Shown: in pieces, positions 1 through 6,798 of the stretch
How positions within the stretch are numbered: the first letter of the stretch is position 1
How the letters are laid out: every line of letters starts with the position of its first letter
Origin: Actinomycetota bacterium
Lineage (GTDB): Bacteria; Actinomycetota; Thermoleophilia; Gaiellales; Gaiellaceae
Length of the DNA stretch: 10,199 nucleotides
Assembly: GCA_020029625.1 (NCBI GenBank)
Contig: JAIBJP010000058.1
Span: forward strand, 1-10,199
Direction of reading: 5' to 3'
The notes under the pieces: model-generated
The model's input: only the letters and a program-made list of their open reading frames with translations
The model's database searches: none
Told to the model about the DNA's origin: nothing
Program-made: the position numbers and the translations under genes

Positions 1-1679
1 TCGTGCTGGCCGTGTGCGATCGCCTCGGCCTCTCGCCGCGCGGACTCCACGAGGCCGTGAAGGAGCGTCGTCCGCAGGATCGTCTGCTCGGCCGAAAGCG
101 GAACGGGCAACCGAATGGCATCCGGGGCGGGATCCTCCGGAACGAGGCTCGACGTGTACGCCTCCGAGCAGCCGGCGCCCGCAAGCACGTCCTCGACCAC
201 TCGGCGCAACCGCTGGTCCCGCGTCAGCAGGGCTGCTCCTCCGTGCGCGACCGTGAACGGCACCTCGGGCAGGTGGAAGCGCGCCACCTCCTCGACGAGA
301 TCTGCCTCGCGCGTGACGTCCCGGGCGCGCCAGGTCGGAACCGTGATCGAGCTCTCGGCAAGCTCGAACCCGAGCCGCTCGAGCGTCCGCTCCTGCTCCG
401 CAGGATCGAGCTCCAGCCCGACGAGCTTGCTCGCGCGCTCGGGGCGGAACTCGACGACCGGCCGCTCGGGCAGCTCCCCTGTGACGTCCGTGTCGCCGGT
501 CCAGCGCGCGGCCGCGAGCTCGACCATCAGCTCGGTGGCGAACGTGGCCGCCTGCGGGGCGAGATAGGGATCCACGCCCTTCTCCCAGCGATTCGAGCCC
601 TCGGTGCGCAACACGTGGCGCTCCGAGCTCTGGCCGATTCCGAGCGGCTCGAAGTTCGCCGCCTCCAGCAGGACGTTCGTCGTCTCCGGCCGCACCTCCG
701 TCTCGAGGCCGCCCATGATCCCCGCGAACGCCACGGCGCGCTCGGCGTCTGCGATGACGAGGTCGGCCGGATCGAGCTTGCGGAGCTCGCCGTCGAGGCT
801 CGTGAACTCCTCACCCTTGCGCGCGCGCCGCACGATGATCCGCCCGCCCGCGAGCGTGTCGAAGTCGAAGACGTGGAGCGGGTTTCCGAGCGCGTGCATG
901 ACGTAGTTCGTCACGTCGACGACGTTCGAGATCGGGCGCATGCCCGCGGACACGAGGCGCGCCCTCAGCCAGGCTGGGGACGCTTCCACGCGTACGCCCC
1001 GGAAGAGGCGGCCGATGTAGCGCGGGCAGCCTTCGCGGTCCTCGATCGTCACGTCGACCGGCTCGTCGCCGGCTCGCTCGGGCTCCGCGCCCGGCGGCGG
1101 CCCGAGTTCGAGGTCGTAGAGCGCGGCCACCTCGCGGGCGACTCCGTAGACCGCGAGCAGATCGGGCCGGTTCGGGGTCGTCTCGAGCTCCAACACGGTG
1201 TCGGAGAGCGGGAGCACGTCGGCCAACGGCGTCCCGGGCTCCCAGGGCTCGGTGAGAACGAGAATCCCCGAGTGGTCGGTGCCGAGCTCGAGCTCGCGCT
1301 CGGAGAGGATCATCCCGTCCGAGACCGTCCCCCGGAGCTTCGCCCGTTCGAGCCGACGGCCGTCCGGCAAGACCGCGCCCGGCAAGGCGACCGCGACCGT
1401 CGCCCCCTCGCCGAAATTCCACGCTCCGCAGACGATCTGGCGCGGCTCGGCGTCGCCCACGTCCACGGTGCAGAGCTGGAGGCGGTCGGCGTTGGGATGC
1501 TTGCCGGCCTGGAGAACGCGCCCGACCCGGTAGAGGCCCAGGTTGCCGTCCTCGTCGGCCACGCCCCGCCGGATGATCCGCTCGACGCCGGCGACGGAGA
1601 TCGTCAGCCGCTCGGCAAGCTCCTCCGCCGACGCGTCGAGGTCGACGTAGTCGCGCAGCCAGGTAAGCGGAACCAGCAT
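1..1679 (-). CDS. pheT: Phenylalanyl-tRNA synthetase beta subunit, 3' part cut by window edge
   Basis: Beta chain of the cytoplasmic alpha2-beta2 synthetase that charges tRNA-Phe. The minus strand is open from an ATG at 1679 to the left edge (559 codons); the family is about 800 residues, so roughly the last 240 (end of the core and the anticodon-binding FDX-ACB domain) lie outside. The N-terminus reads MLVPLTWLRDYVDL. A tRNA-binding (EMAP-like) domain occupies about residues 45-150 (GKHPNADRLQLC, then KLRGTVSDGMILSE). The B3/B4 editing domain is about 210-380 (SNVVDVTNYVMHALGNPLHV, IMGG), then a B5 domain (RPERASKLVGLEL) and the start of the catalytic-like core (EADLVEEVARFHLPEVP, ILRTTLLHGLVESAR). 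The ATG lies 3 nt past the pheS stop with no Shine-Dalgarno of its own, so translation is probably coupled to pheS. The long plus-strand frame opposite it is a GC-driven shadow. Confidence 0.97.
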   Translation of the reverse strand, partial: MLVPLTWLRDYVDLDASAEELAERLTISVAGVERIIRRGVADEDGNLGLYRVGRVLQAGKHPNADRLQLCTVDVGDAEPRQIVCGAWNFGEGATVAVALPGAVLPDGRRLERAKLRGTVSDGMILSERELELGTDHSGILVLTEPWEPGTPLADVLPLSDTVLELETTPNRPDLLAVYGVAREVAALYDLELGPPPGAEPERAGDEPVDVTIEDREGCPRYIGRLFRGVRVEASPAWLRARLVSAGMRPISNVVDVTNYVMHALGNPLHVFDFDTLAGGRIIVRRARKGEEFTSLDGELRKLDPADLVIADAERAVAFAGIMGGLETEVRPETTNVLLEAANFEPLGIGQSSERHVLRTEGSNRWEKGVDPYLAPQAATFATELMVELAAARWTGDTDVTGELPERPVVEFRPERASKLVGLELDPAEQERTLERLGFELAESSITVPTWRARDVTREADLVEEVARFHLPEVPFTVAHGGAALLTRDQRLRRVVEDVLAGAGCSEAYTSSLVPEDPAPDAIRLPVPLSAEQTILRTTLLHGLVESARREAEAIAHGQH

Positions 1680-1682
1680 GGG

Positions 1683-2678
1683 TTAGAACTGGCGCAGGAA
1701 GCGCAGGTCGTTTTCTAAGAACATGCGGATGTCGGGCACGCCGTGGCGGAGCATGGCGATCCGTTCGAGGCCGAGACCGAAGGCGAAGCCCGATACCTCC
1801 TCTGGGTCGTAGCCCACGTTGCGAAGGACGTTCGGGTCCACGAGGCCCGACCCGCCCATCTCGATCCACCCCGTGTGCTTGCAGACGGAGCAGCCCGCGC
1901 CGTCGCAGAGGAAACATGACACCGCAGCGCCGAGCGAGGGCTCCGTGAAGGGGAAGAAATCGGTCATGAAGCGCACGCGCCGGTCTTCGCCGAAGAGCGC
2001 CTTCGCGAGGTGCAGGAGCGTCCCCTTCAGATCCGCGAGCGTGATGTCCTTGTCGACCGCCAGGCCCTCCACCTGGTGGAAAAGAGGGCTGTGCGTGGCA
2101 TCGACCGTGTCGCGGCGGTACGTACGGCCGAGCGAAACGATGAAGACCGGTGGATCCCGCGCCTCCATCACCCGGATCTGCGACGCGGACGTCTCAGTGC
2201 GCAGGACGATGTCCCCGTTCAGGAACAGCGTGTGGAGCGGCGAGCGCGTCACGTGCCCCGGCGGCATGTTGAGTGCGTCGAACAGGTGCCACGTGTCCTC
2301 GACCTCGTCCCCGTCGACGATCGTGTAGCCGAGGCCGAGGAAGACGTCCTCGACCTCCCGGCGGACCTGGGTGATGAGATGAAGATGCCCGCGCTGTGTT
2401 GCCTTTGCAGGCAACGTAACGTCGACGCGCTCCTCGGCTAGGCGTTGCTCGAGGTCGGCCCCCCGAAGGGCCGCCTCCCGCTGCTCGATGGCCAGTTCGA
2501 GCCCCTCGCGAAGGGTGTTCAGGACGCGGCCCGTCTCGGGGTCCCGCACCTCCCTGAGCGCCTGCTTCAGCTCGCTCTTGCGACCGAGGTAGAGGACACG
2601 GGCCTCGTCGAGCTCGTTGAGCGTCTTCGCGCCCGAAATCGCGCTTTTCGCCTCGTTTTCCAGCGCCTGGGCGTCCAT
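1683..2678 (-). CDS. pheS: Phenylalanyl-tRNA synthetase alpha subunit
   Basis: Catalytic alpha chain of PheRS; it activates phenylalanine with ATP and transfers it to tRNA-Phe with PheT. The 331 residues match the usual family length. Residues 1-85 form the N-terminal tRNA-binding coiled coil. Class II motif 1 is around 95-120. Motif 2 is about 183-205 (LGRTYRRDTVDATHSPLFHQ) and motif 3 is 297-310 (GFAFGLGLERIAML). An insertion at about 255-266 carries four cysteines as CX2C-X4-CX2C (C255, C258, C263, C266), a zinc-knuckle-like loop that I recall from PheS of some bacterial lineages but not from the E. coli type. The ATG at 2678 has no Shine-Dalgarno. A TACGCT hexamer lies 6 nt upstream, which suggests a leaderless mRNA. 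pheT follows after 3 nt. The gene sits head-to-head with a methyltransferase gene. Confidence 0.98.
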   Translation of the reverse strand: MDAQALENEAKSAISGAKTLNELDEARVLYLGRKSELKQALREVRDPETGRVLNTLREGLELAIEQREAALRGADLEQRLAEERVDVTLPAKATQRGHLHLITQVRREVEDVFLGLGYTIVDGDEVEDTWHLFDALNMPPGHVTRSPLHTLFLNGDIVLRTETSASQIRVMEARDPPVFIVSLGRTYRRDTVDATHSPLFHQVEGLAVDKDITLADLKGTLLHLAKALFGEDRRVRFMTDFFPFTEPSLGAAVSCFLCDGAGCSVCKHTGWIEMGGSGLVDPNVLRNVGYDPEEVSGFAFGLGLERIAMLRHGVPDIRMFLENDLRFLRQF

Positions 2679-2684
2679 GGCGCG

Positions 2685-2694
2685 AGCGTATCAT
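2685..2694. promoter_or_regulatory. Symmetric divergent -10 elements for pheS and the methyltransferase gene
   Basis: On the plus strand TATCAT (2689-2694) is followed by 6 nt and then GTG at 2701. On the minus strand TACGCT (2690-2685) is followed by 6 nt and then the pheS ATG at 2678. Both fit TANNNT, share the TA at 2689-2690, and leave each start codon the same distance from the centre. That spacing puts each transcription start at or next to the start codon, as expected for leaderless mRNAs, which are common in actinobacteria. No good -35 (TTGACN-like) is visible on either side, so the call rests on spacing and symmetry alone. Confidence 0.5.
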
Positions 2695-2700
2695 CGAGTT

Positions 2701-3411
2701 GTGGCCAGCTCCTATGACTCCATCGCTGCCCTCTACGACCCCTGGAGCCGGAGCGTCACGGAGGACGTGGACTTCTACGTCGCCGAGGCGCGCAAGGCCG
2801 GCGGGCCGGTCGTCGAGCTCGGTGTCGGGACTGGGCGGATCGCCGTGCCGACCGCCCAGGCAGGCGTCCGGGTGATCGGGATCGACTCCTCCGAGCGCAT
2901 GCTGGATGTCTGCCGTGCACGGGCGGAGGAGGCGGGGGTCGGCGAGCTCGTCGACCTGCGTCCAGGCGACCTGCGCCACCCGCCGGTCAAGGAGCGCGTG
3001 ACTCTCGTCACGTGTCCCTTTCGGGCATTGCTCCACCTGGAGTCCGACGAGGAGCGCCTGGACGCACTGCAATCCGTCCACGGCCTACTCCTTCCCGGGG
3101 GCCGTTTCGTGTTCGACGTCTTCGCCCCCAGCCGCGACGACGTCCTCGAAACCCACGGTCGCTGGCTCGAACGCGAGCCGGGCATCTGGGAGCGGGCCGA
3201 CTGGGACACCGATCGGCGCCTGCTCACGCTGAGCGTGCGCGGAGAGGCCGGGGAGACCCGCATGTACCTCGCCTGGCGCTCGCCGGAGGAGTGGCGGCAC
3301 CTCCTCGAGCGGGCAGGGCTCGATGTCGTCGCCTGCTACGGGTGGTTCGACCTGCGGCCGTACGACGGCGGCGAGGACTCGGTCTGGATCGCACGCCGAC
3401 CGACGGATTAG
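2701..3411 (+). CDS. Class I SAM-dependent methyltransferase, substrate unknown
   Basis: A 236-residue soluble Rossmann-fold methyltransferase. Motif I is VVELGVGTGR (residues 37-46), followed by VIGIDSSERML, whose acidic residue would bind the SAM ribose. PGDLRHPP resembles motif II/III, and the segment ending LLLPGGRFVFDVF is the usual strand before the C-terminal half. The N-terminal SSYDSIAALYDPWS is typical of small-molecule methyltransferases (Methyltransf_25/11 type), but the substrate cannot be told. I prefer GTG 2701: it follows a -10-like TATCAT by 6 nt, and family N-termini begin near YDxIAxxYD. An in-frame ATG at 2677 would add eight residues and would overlap the pheS start codon within the CCATGG palindrome. 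lemA starts 9 nt after the stop, so co-transcription with the cassette is possible. Confidence 0.88.
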   Translation: MASSYDSIAALYDPWSRSVTEDVDFYVAEARKAGGPVVELGVGTGRIAVPTAQAGVRVIGIDSSERMLDVCRARAEEAGVGELVDLRPGDLRHPPVKERVTLVTCPFRALLHLESDEERLDALQSVHGLLLPGGRFVFDVFAPSRDDVLETHGRWLEREPGIWERADWDTDRRLLTLSVRGEAGETRMYLAWRSPEEWRHLLERAGLDVVACYGWFDLRPYDGGEDSVWIARRPTD

Positions 3412-3414
3412 GCT
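3409..3414 (+). promoter_or_regulatory. Possible -10 element for lemA inside the preceding stop codon
   Basis: TAGGCT fits TANNNT and lies exactly 6 nt before the lemA GTG at 3421. Its first three bases are the TAG stop of the methyltransferase gene. No Shine-Dalgarno precedes lemA, which is consistent with a leaderless internal transcript. No -35 is recognisable, and lemA could equally be read from the upstream promoter. Confidence 0.3.
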
Positions 3415-3420
3415 AGGCCG

Positions 3421-3978
3421 GTGCTCTGGGTCGTGCTCGTCATCGTCGCGCTCGCCCTGGTGGTGGCGGTCCTCCTCGTCGTGCTCTACAACCGGTTGGT
3501 TCGCCTCCGTAATCGCACCGAGAACGCTTGGGCGCAGGTGGACGTCCAACTTCGCCGCCGGTACGACCTCATCCCCAACCTCGTCGAGACGGTCAAGGGC
3601 TACGCGTCGCACGAGCGTACGACCTTCGAGGAGGTCACAAAGGCGCGGACGGCTGCCCAGCAAGCGCAGACGGTGCAAGAGCAGGCGAAGGCCGAGAACA
3701 TCCTCACCGAGGCGATCGGGCGACTCTTCGCGGTGGCGGAGCAGTACCCCGAGCTGCGCGCGACCGAGAACTTCCAGCAGCTCCAGGGCCAGCTCGAGGA
3801 GACCGAAGGCAAGATCGCCGTCTCGCGCCAGGTCTACAACGACGCCGTCCTCACCTACGACACCGCGCTCGAGACGGTGCCGACGAACATCGTCGGAAAC
3901 ATGTTCAGCTTCAAAGCACGCGAGTACTTCGAGGTCGAGGAGCCCGCCGCGCGGGAGGCGCCACGCGTGCAGTTCTGA
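3421..3978 (+). CDS. lemA: LemA family membrane-anchored protein
   Basis: A 185-residue LemA-family protein. Residues 1-24 form one hydrophobic N-terminal helix (LWVVLVIVALALVVAVLLVV). It is followed by the helical, mostly extracytoplasmic LemA domain with hallmark segments: LVRLRNRTENAWAQVDVQL, RRYDLIPNLVETVKGYASHE, AENFQQLQGQLEETE, ISVSRQVYN-like AVSRQVYNDAV, and a terminal NMFSFKAREYFEVEE. Length and ending are normal, so the gene is intact. The biochemical role of LemA is poorly defined; proposed roles concern envelope or membrane maintenance. It commonly sits beside DUF2207 or TPM-domain genes, as here: the DUF2207 start overlaps the lemA stop by 4 nt. The start is GTG 3421, with no Shine-Dalgarno and a TAGGCT hexamer 6 nt upstream. 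Confidence 0.95.
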   Translation: MLWVVLVIVALALVVAVLLVVLYNRLVRLRNRTENAWAQVDVQLRRRYDLIPNLVETVKGYASHERTTFEEVTKARTAAQQAQTVQEQAKAENILTEAIGRLFAVAEQYPELRATENFQQLQGQLEETEGKIAVSRQVYNDAVLTYDTALETVPTNIVGNMFSFKAREYFEVEEPAAREAPRVQF

Positions 3979-5858
3979 GGGGCGCGGCGCTCGCAGTCGC
4001 GCTCCTGATCTTGAGCCTCGCGGCCGCGGGCGAGGCAGCCGCCAAGTCGTTCTCCCTCCCTCGGGCCAGCGTCGCAGTCGCGGTCGAACCGGACGGCTCC
4101 CTTTCCGTCGAGGAGCACATCACCTTTGCCTTCGACGGCTCCTTCTCGGGCGCGTACAGGGACATCCCTCTACGCCAGGGAGAGGCGATCCAGGACGTTT
4201 TCGTCGCCGAGGAGGGCGCTCGTTACTCGCCGGGGGCAGCGGCGGAGCTCGGGAGCTCCGGCTCGCCGGGAACGTTCGGGACGGCGCGGATCGACGCCGG
4301 GCTGCGGATCGTCTGGCACTACGGCGCGTTCTCGGAGGTTCGTACGTTCACGGTCGGCTACCGGCTCGTCGGGGTCGCGGTCGCCTACGACGACGTCGTC
4401 GACGTCAACCTCAAGGTCTGGGGAGACGAATGGGAGCAGTCGCTGGGGCAGCTGACGGCGGTGCTGTTCCTCCCCACTCCGGCAACCGGGCCCTCCTACC
4501 GCGTCTGGGGCCACCCGGTCTCCGTCCGTGGAGACGTGACCCGCACCGCCCAGCAGGTCGAACTGCGCGCCGTGCGCGTGCCGTCGCATCAGTTCGTCGA
4601 GCTCCGCGTCGTCTTCCCGCGCTCCGCGCTCTCCTCGACGGGTGGGACGCAGGTACGCCACGAGGAGGCGCTCGATCGCATCGTCGCGGAGGAGCGCGCG
4701 GACGCCGCCTCCTACGAGCGCGACCAGGAGAAAATCCGAAACGCCCTCGATCACCTCCCGCTGACGATCCTCACCCTCCTGGCCGCCGCCCTGCTCCCCG
4801 CTCTCTGCGTCCTCGCGGCGACGTACTGGTTCTTCGGCCGGGAGCGGAAGATGGGCTACGACCGCGAGTACGAGCAGGAGCCGCCGTCCGAGCTCGAGCC
4901 GGCGCTCGTGCCCCCGCTTCTCCGCCAAAGCCCGGCGGTGGGCTCTTTCGAGTTCACAGCCACCCTCTTCGACCTCATTCGGAAGGGTCGCTACAAGGCG
5001 GAGCAGGTCACGACGGAACGCAGCGTCTGGGCCGGGCTTCGACGCGAGGAGGTCGCCGACCTCGAGCTGTCGAAGGCAAACGACGGCGAGGTCTCCGCGG
5101 TCGAAGCGCCCGTGACGAATGTGATCGACGCGGTCCTCGCAACCGGCCCGGAGCGGCTCTCGAACTTCCGCGACCGCATCGAGGAGGACCGAACCGCGAA
5201 CAGCACCCGCTTCAAGGCGTTCAGGACAGCCGTCGCGGACACCGTGCGCGAACGGCATTGGTTCACAGCCGACGGACTGAAGCCCTTGCTCGGCGCCGGG
5301 CTCCCTTTCGCGGTTGCCGGGGCTCTAATGCTGTGGACCGGCATTGAGCGCTTCGAGTCGTTCGCTCCTCGCTGGGGCGACGTGCTCCTCATCGCCTTCG
5401 GGATCTGCCTGCTCGTGAATGCAGCAGTCCTCCTGATCGCGGGACGTCATGTGGCGTTGTGGCGCCGGAGACGGCCGGAGATCGAGCAGGAGGCAGAGCG
5501 CTGGGAGGCCTTCCGTCGCTATCTCACCGATTTCCCGCGGCTCGACATCGCCCCGCCGGCATCTCTCGAGCTCTGGGAGCGCCTGCTCGTCTACGGGATC
5601 GCCTTCGGGATCGCCGAGCGCGTCCTCCAGGGAGCCCACCTGCACATGCCCGAGGAGCTGCACAACCGGAGCTCGATCTACTGGATCAGCCCGAGCAGCG
5701 ACCTGGGGTCGGGGCCCTCCGCGCTCGGAATCAGCGACCTGAGCTCGGGCTTCGGCAGCGCTCTGGCCCCGCCGTCGAGCGGCTCGGGGGGATTCGGAGG
5801 CGGTTTCTCGGGAGGCGGAGGAGGAGGCGGTGGCGGCGGTGGCGGCGGGGCCTGGTAA
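3975..5858 (+). CDS. DUF2207 domain membrane protein, probable CTG start
   Basis: A 627-residue predicted membrane protein of the DUF2207 family; molecular function unknown. With CTG 3975 as start, the N-terminus is a clean signal peptide: RG, a hydrophobic core (AALAVALLILSLAAAG) and an AAA cleavage site before K24. The extracytoplasmic DUF2207 domain runs about 28-255 (VEPDGSLSVEEHITFAF, FSGAYRDIPL). Transmembrane helices lie at about 261-286, 438-457 and 468-491. The loop at about 290-435 (LLRQSPAVGSFEFTATLFDL, then RKGRYKA) is the expected cytoplasmic winged-helix-like part. The C-terminus ends in a polyglycine tail closed by AW. No ATG, GTG or TTG is in frame where needed, and the frame upstream runs inside lemA. 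The CTG overlaps the lemA TGA as CTGA, suggesting reinitiation. A GGGAGG at 3953-3958 is about 16 nt away, which is long. Confidence 0.9.
   Translation: MRGAALAVALLILSLAAAGEAAAKSFSLPRASVAVAVEPDGSLSVEEHITFAFDGSFSGAYRDIPLRQGEAIQDVFVAEEGARYSPGAAAELGSSGSPGTFGTARIDAGLRIVWHYGAFSEVRTFTVGYRLVGVAVAYDDVVDVNLKVWGDEWEQSLGQLTAVLFLPTPATGPSYRVWGHPVSVRGDVTRTAQQVELRAVRVPSHQFVELRVVFPRSALSSTGGTQVRHEEALDRIVAEERADAASYERDQEKIRNALDHLPLTILTLLAAALLPALCVLAATYWFFGRERKMGYDREYEQEPPSELEPALVPPLLRQSPAVGSFEFTATLFDLIRKGRYKAEQVTTERSVWAGLRREEVADLELSKANDGEVSAVEAPVTNVIDAVLATGPERLSNFRDRIEEDRTANSTRFKAFRTAVADTVRERHWFTADGLKPLLGAGLPFAVAGALMLWTGIERFESFAPRWGDVLLIAFGICLLVNAAVLLIAGRHVALWRRRRPEIEQEAERWEAFRRYLTDFPRLDIAPPASLELWERLLVYGIAFGIAERVLQGAHLHMPEELHNRSSIYWISPSSDLGSGPSALGISDLSSGFGSALAPPSSGSGGFGGGFSGGGGGGGGGGGGGAW
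5785..5855 (+). repeat. Low-complexity glycine-codon tract at the 3' end of the DUF2207 gene
   Basis: Consecutive GGN codons (GGA, GGC, GGT mixed) encode a glycine-rich C-terminus with an uninterrupted run of about thirteen glycines, ending in Ala-Trp and the stop. Glycine-rich tails of this kind are usual in LemA-partner DUF2207 and TPM-domain proteins. The repetitive codons could vary in number by replication slippage, but no such variation can be seen in one sequence. Confidence 0.85.
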
Positions 5859-5910
5859 TCCCCTTTTTGAAGGGCTAATCCGCGGACCGTTCGCGGCCGA
5901 TAAACGGAGC

Positions 5911-6798
5911 GTGAGGTTGGCTTCAGCCGCAGTCGTCCTGTGCGCAGTCGTCGCGTTCGTGACCGGCTGCGGAGGCAACGTCGAGAAGGTAACGGTCGCC
6001 GACATCGAGCAGGCCGCCTTCAAGACCGAGGGGGGCGGGACCGCTCGCGTCTCCTTCAAGGGCGAGGTCACCTTCAACCACGATCACGGTCAGCGCTTCG
6101 AGTTCAGGGGGGCCGGGCTCGCCGACTTTCAGACGGGCTCGGCGAAGTTCCGCGCCGTCTACAAGTTTCCGAACGCGATCCAGGAAGCCATCAAGCACGA
6201 GTTCGGCGGGCCGTGGAAGGCGAACTTCATCCTGGACGGCAGCGATGGGATCATCCTCTACATGAGGTTCCCATACCTCGACGGCCAGCTGCCCCGAGGG
6301 AAGACTTGGCTGAAGGCGGACATCGTCGAGATCGGCAAGCGCTACGGCCTCGATCTCGACCGCTTGAAGGAAACGAGGCGGAGCGATCCAGGAGTCATGC
6401 TGGCGTACCTGAAGTCGGCCGTCGGCGTACGCAAGGTCGGCACCGACCTCGTACGGCGCGAGGTGGCCACGCACTATTCGTCAATCGTCGACGCTGAGAC
6501 CATCGTGGAGGAGGCTCCCAAGGACCAACAGCGGGCGATGAGGAAGTACCTCCGCCTGATGGGAATCAAGACGTATCCCGTGGACCTCTGGGTCGACCGC
6601 GACGGCGTCGTTCGCAAGCTAGGGATCGAGCTGGAGTACAAGCTGCCTGACGGCGAGTACGTGAAGATGAAGGTCAGCGAGGAGTACTACGACTTCGGCG
6701 TCGAAGTCGATATCAAGCCTCCGCCTGCGAGGCGCGTACTCGACGTCACTCCGCGCTTCCGCACTGAACGTCACTCGCCTCGGCGGCTGACCTCGTAG
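5911..6798 (+). CDS. Putative lipoprotein, hypothetical
   Basis: A 295-residue exported protein. From GTG 5911 the N-terminus is RLASAAVVLCAVVAFVTGC: a positive charge, a hydrophobic core and a VTGC lipobox with the modified cysteine at residue 20, followed by GGN. The mature part is rich in beta-type segments (TARVSFKGEVTFNHDHGQRF, FRAVYKFPNAI, VDLWVDRDGVVRKLGIELEY), resembling the LolA/LppX-LprG half-barrel lipoproteins that present hydrophobic ligands. That resemblance is a pattern judgement, not a family assignment. The 52-nt gap after the DUF2207 stop holds a weak inverted repeat (CCGCG 5880-5884 / CGCGG 5892-5896) and GATAAA at 5899-5904, a poor -10. It is probably co-transcribed with lemA and DUF2207. 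Its 3' end overlaps the convergent SpoU gene by 28 nt. Confidence 0.8.
   Translation: MRLASAAVVLCAVVAFVTGCGGNVEKVTVADIEQAAFKTEGGGTARVSFKGEVTFNHDHGQRFEFRGAGLADFQTGSAKFRAVYKFPNAIQEAIKHEFGGPWKANFILDGSDGIILYMRFPYLDGQLPRGKTWLKADIVEIGKRYGLDLDRLKETRRSDPGVMLAYLKSAVGVRKVGTDLVRREVATHYSSIVDAETIVEEAPKDQQRAMRKYLRLMGIKTYPVDLWVDRDGVVRKLGIELEYKLPDGEYVKMKVSEEYYDFGVEVDIKPPPARRVLDVTPRFRTERHSPRRLTS

Noticed and set aside
3..1718. Long open frame on the plus strand opposite pheT
   Set aside because: Its product is Arg/Ala/Leu-rich with no motif, while the minus strand encodes an unmistakable PheT. It is a high-GC antisense shadow.
811..1917. Second minus-strand open frame overlapping pheT and pheS
   Set aside because: It is out of frame with both synthetase genes, is low-complexity Arg/Gly/Pro-rich, and spans their junction.
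2677..2700. ATG 2677 as the methyltransferase start
   Set aside because: It would overlap the pheS start codon and leave the TATCAT hexamer inside the gene. GTG 2701 fits the family N-terminus and the leaderless spacing better, though it is not excluded.
4245..4260. Inverted repeat GGAGCT / AGCTCC
   Set aside because: It lies inside the DUF2207 coding sequence, encodes ordinary residues, has no T-run and matches frequent GAGCTC patterns in this GC-rich DNA.
4170..5258. Long minus-strand open frame opposite the DUF2207 gene
   Set aside because: No recognisable domain, and the plus strand has a signal peptide, membrane helices and the DUF2207 pattern.
5860..5875. CCCCTTTTTGAAGGG after the DUF2207 stop, considered as a terminator
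   Set aside because: The possible stem is too short and the T-run sits in the loop rather than after the stem.
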